Assembly (NCBI GenBank): GCA_021186555.1
Contig: JAJKFL010000006.1
Span: 7,026,215-7,090,214 of the forward strand
Reading direction: 5' to 3'
From: Reticulitermes speratus
Taxonomy: Eukaryota; Arthropoda; Insecta; Blattodea; Rhinotermitidae
Length of the DNA: 64,000 nucleotides
Both the position numbers and the translations under genes were made by a program. Positions within the stretch are counted from its first letter, which is position 1. Each line of letters begins with the position of its first letter. This document shows, one piece after another, positions 63,188 through 64,000 of this stretch. Under the pieces are notes generated by a model. The model did not search any database. It was given only the letters and a program-made list of their open reading frames with translations, and was not told the DNA's origin.

Positions 63188-64000
63188 GTAACAGCTGTAA
63201 CCATGCGTTTTCATTCCAAATGAACGGTATGGGGACAATAATATTTTATACCACTTGTTTTAGGTAGTAACTCTGCTGTTAATTGTGATGATAGATGTCT
63301 TTGCCACATGGCACAGGCTTGAGCAGTCAGTCAGTCCAAGTGCCTTCAGAAGCAGAAACTGTAGATTAAATAAATTCAGCAATGTGAGATTTGAGGTTCT
63401 CATGGCATTTACTGTGACAACTGCTTGTTATCTGGGATGGAACAGTGTGTAGTCTGGCAGAAGCATGCTGGCATTTTGCTGTAACCTGTTTCCTCCATTT
63501 ACTATCCAGGCAGTGGAGGCAGCAGTGCCTCTGAAATGTCTGTATGCTTCTACCAGTCTGCACTGCTTCACATTCCAGAAGGCAGCTGTCTTCAAATGTA
63601 GCATTTATCCAAGAAACTTACCAGGTGATGATAGTGTGAAAGTTTGTGAGCAGTTCATTCATGTGTGACTTGTTGTTTGATTAGGTTTGCGAGTAGTTGA
63701 TTTATTATGACACACTTGTCTTGGGTAATTTCAATATGTGTTACATATTTTATAAATGTGATGTTTTGCGAGTTTGCTCTTTAACCCCCTTCAGTTGATC
63801 AGTCATATTTACTCTCTGATCTGGTGGTTCCCATTTCAGTCCTGTCTGCTGTTTGTAATATATCAGGATAATGACAGTCACCTGCAGTGTGAACTTCCAG
63901 ATTACTGTTGATGTTAAATATATCTTGGATAATGAACAATGTCCAGCACAATATCATATCTCGTAAGATGATTGTCTACTGATCCAATATAAAATGTCTG
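63188..64000 (+). other. tai: start of the next tai intron, to the window edge
   Basis: Only the possible alternative terminal exon at 63510-63601 stands out. The remaining sequence is AT-rich without a recognised element, and no further conserved Tai exon is visible before 64000. Confidence 0.6.
63510..63601 (+). CDS. possible alternative terminal exon of tai
   Basis: A strong acceptor with a long pyrimidine tract (tttcctccatttactatccag) precedes 63510. In the required phase 1 it reads GSGGSSASEMSVCFYQSALL and ends at TAG 63599-63601 after PEGSCLQM. Phase and Gly/Ser start fit the preceding exon (TTQLPG), but the tail is not one I recognise in Tai. It could be an alternative short C-terminus or a chance open stretch. 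Confidence 0.3.

Overview
The window is animal nuclear DNA, almost certainly from an insect. The single recognisable host gene is split into at least 16 exons with canonical GT/AG junctions and introns of up to 18 kb. It lies on the + strand and encodes taiman (tai), the arthropod p160/SRC nuclear-receptor coactivator (bHLH-PAS, LXXLL boxes, Q-rich C-terminal half) that serves ecdysone and juvenile-hormone receptors. Large introns and a dense load of tRNA-derived SINEs, hAT, pogo and mariner remnants suggest a large polyneopteran genome. Several repeat families read as the pseudo-proteins '[11 protein letters not shown]...' and '[18 protein letters not shown]', which I associate with cockroach and termite annotations. 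Blattodea is therefore my best guess, but it is an inference.

Layout. 1-15510: upstream sequence or 5' intron of tai, built mostly of transposon debris (hammerhead-bearing retroelement tails, foldback elements, SINEs, hAT and pogo MITEs, a 113/114-bp tandem array). 15511-15627: first supported tai exon (N-terminus, basic NLS). 15628-33712: 18-kb intron with twin 49-bp minisatellites (19 and 10 copies), a palindrome carrying a hammerhead ribozyme in each arm, SINEs, hATs and a LINE tail. 33713-41004: six exons coding bHLH, PAS-A and PAS-B. 41005-50791: 9.8-kb intron with a 23-bp tandem array, a 44/131-bp satellite split by a Tigger remnant, and a young SINE. 50792-63187: nine exons coding the LXXLL boxes, a CBP-binding-type helix, a poly-Q tract and the proline/serine/glutamine-rich tail, with a nearly full-length pogo/Tigger transposon in one intron. 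The end of the gene lies beyond 64000. About 1,475 residues are in the window.

Most unusual signal. A family of minimal type-I hammerhead ribozyme motifs recurs at about ten or more sites, each with the core CTGANGA, a stem II hairpin, GAAAC, a very short palindromic stem III, GTA and a matching stem I. Such motifs are known from Penelope-like elements and retrozymes. Here they repeatedly occur as inverted pairs inside foldback elements, one foldback is inserted into another, and some lie sense-oriented in tai introns. A second point is a one-base frame break inside a conserved tai exon (G-run at 55751-55755), most simply explained as an assembly homopolymer error.
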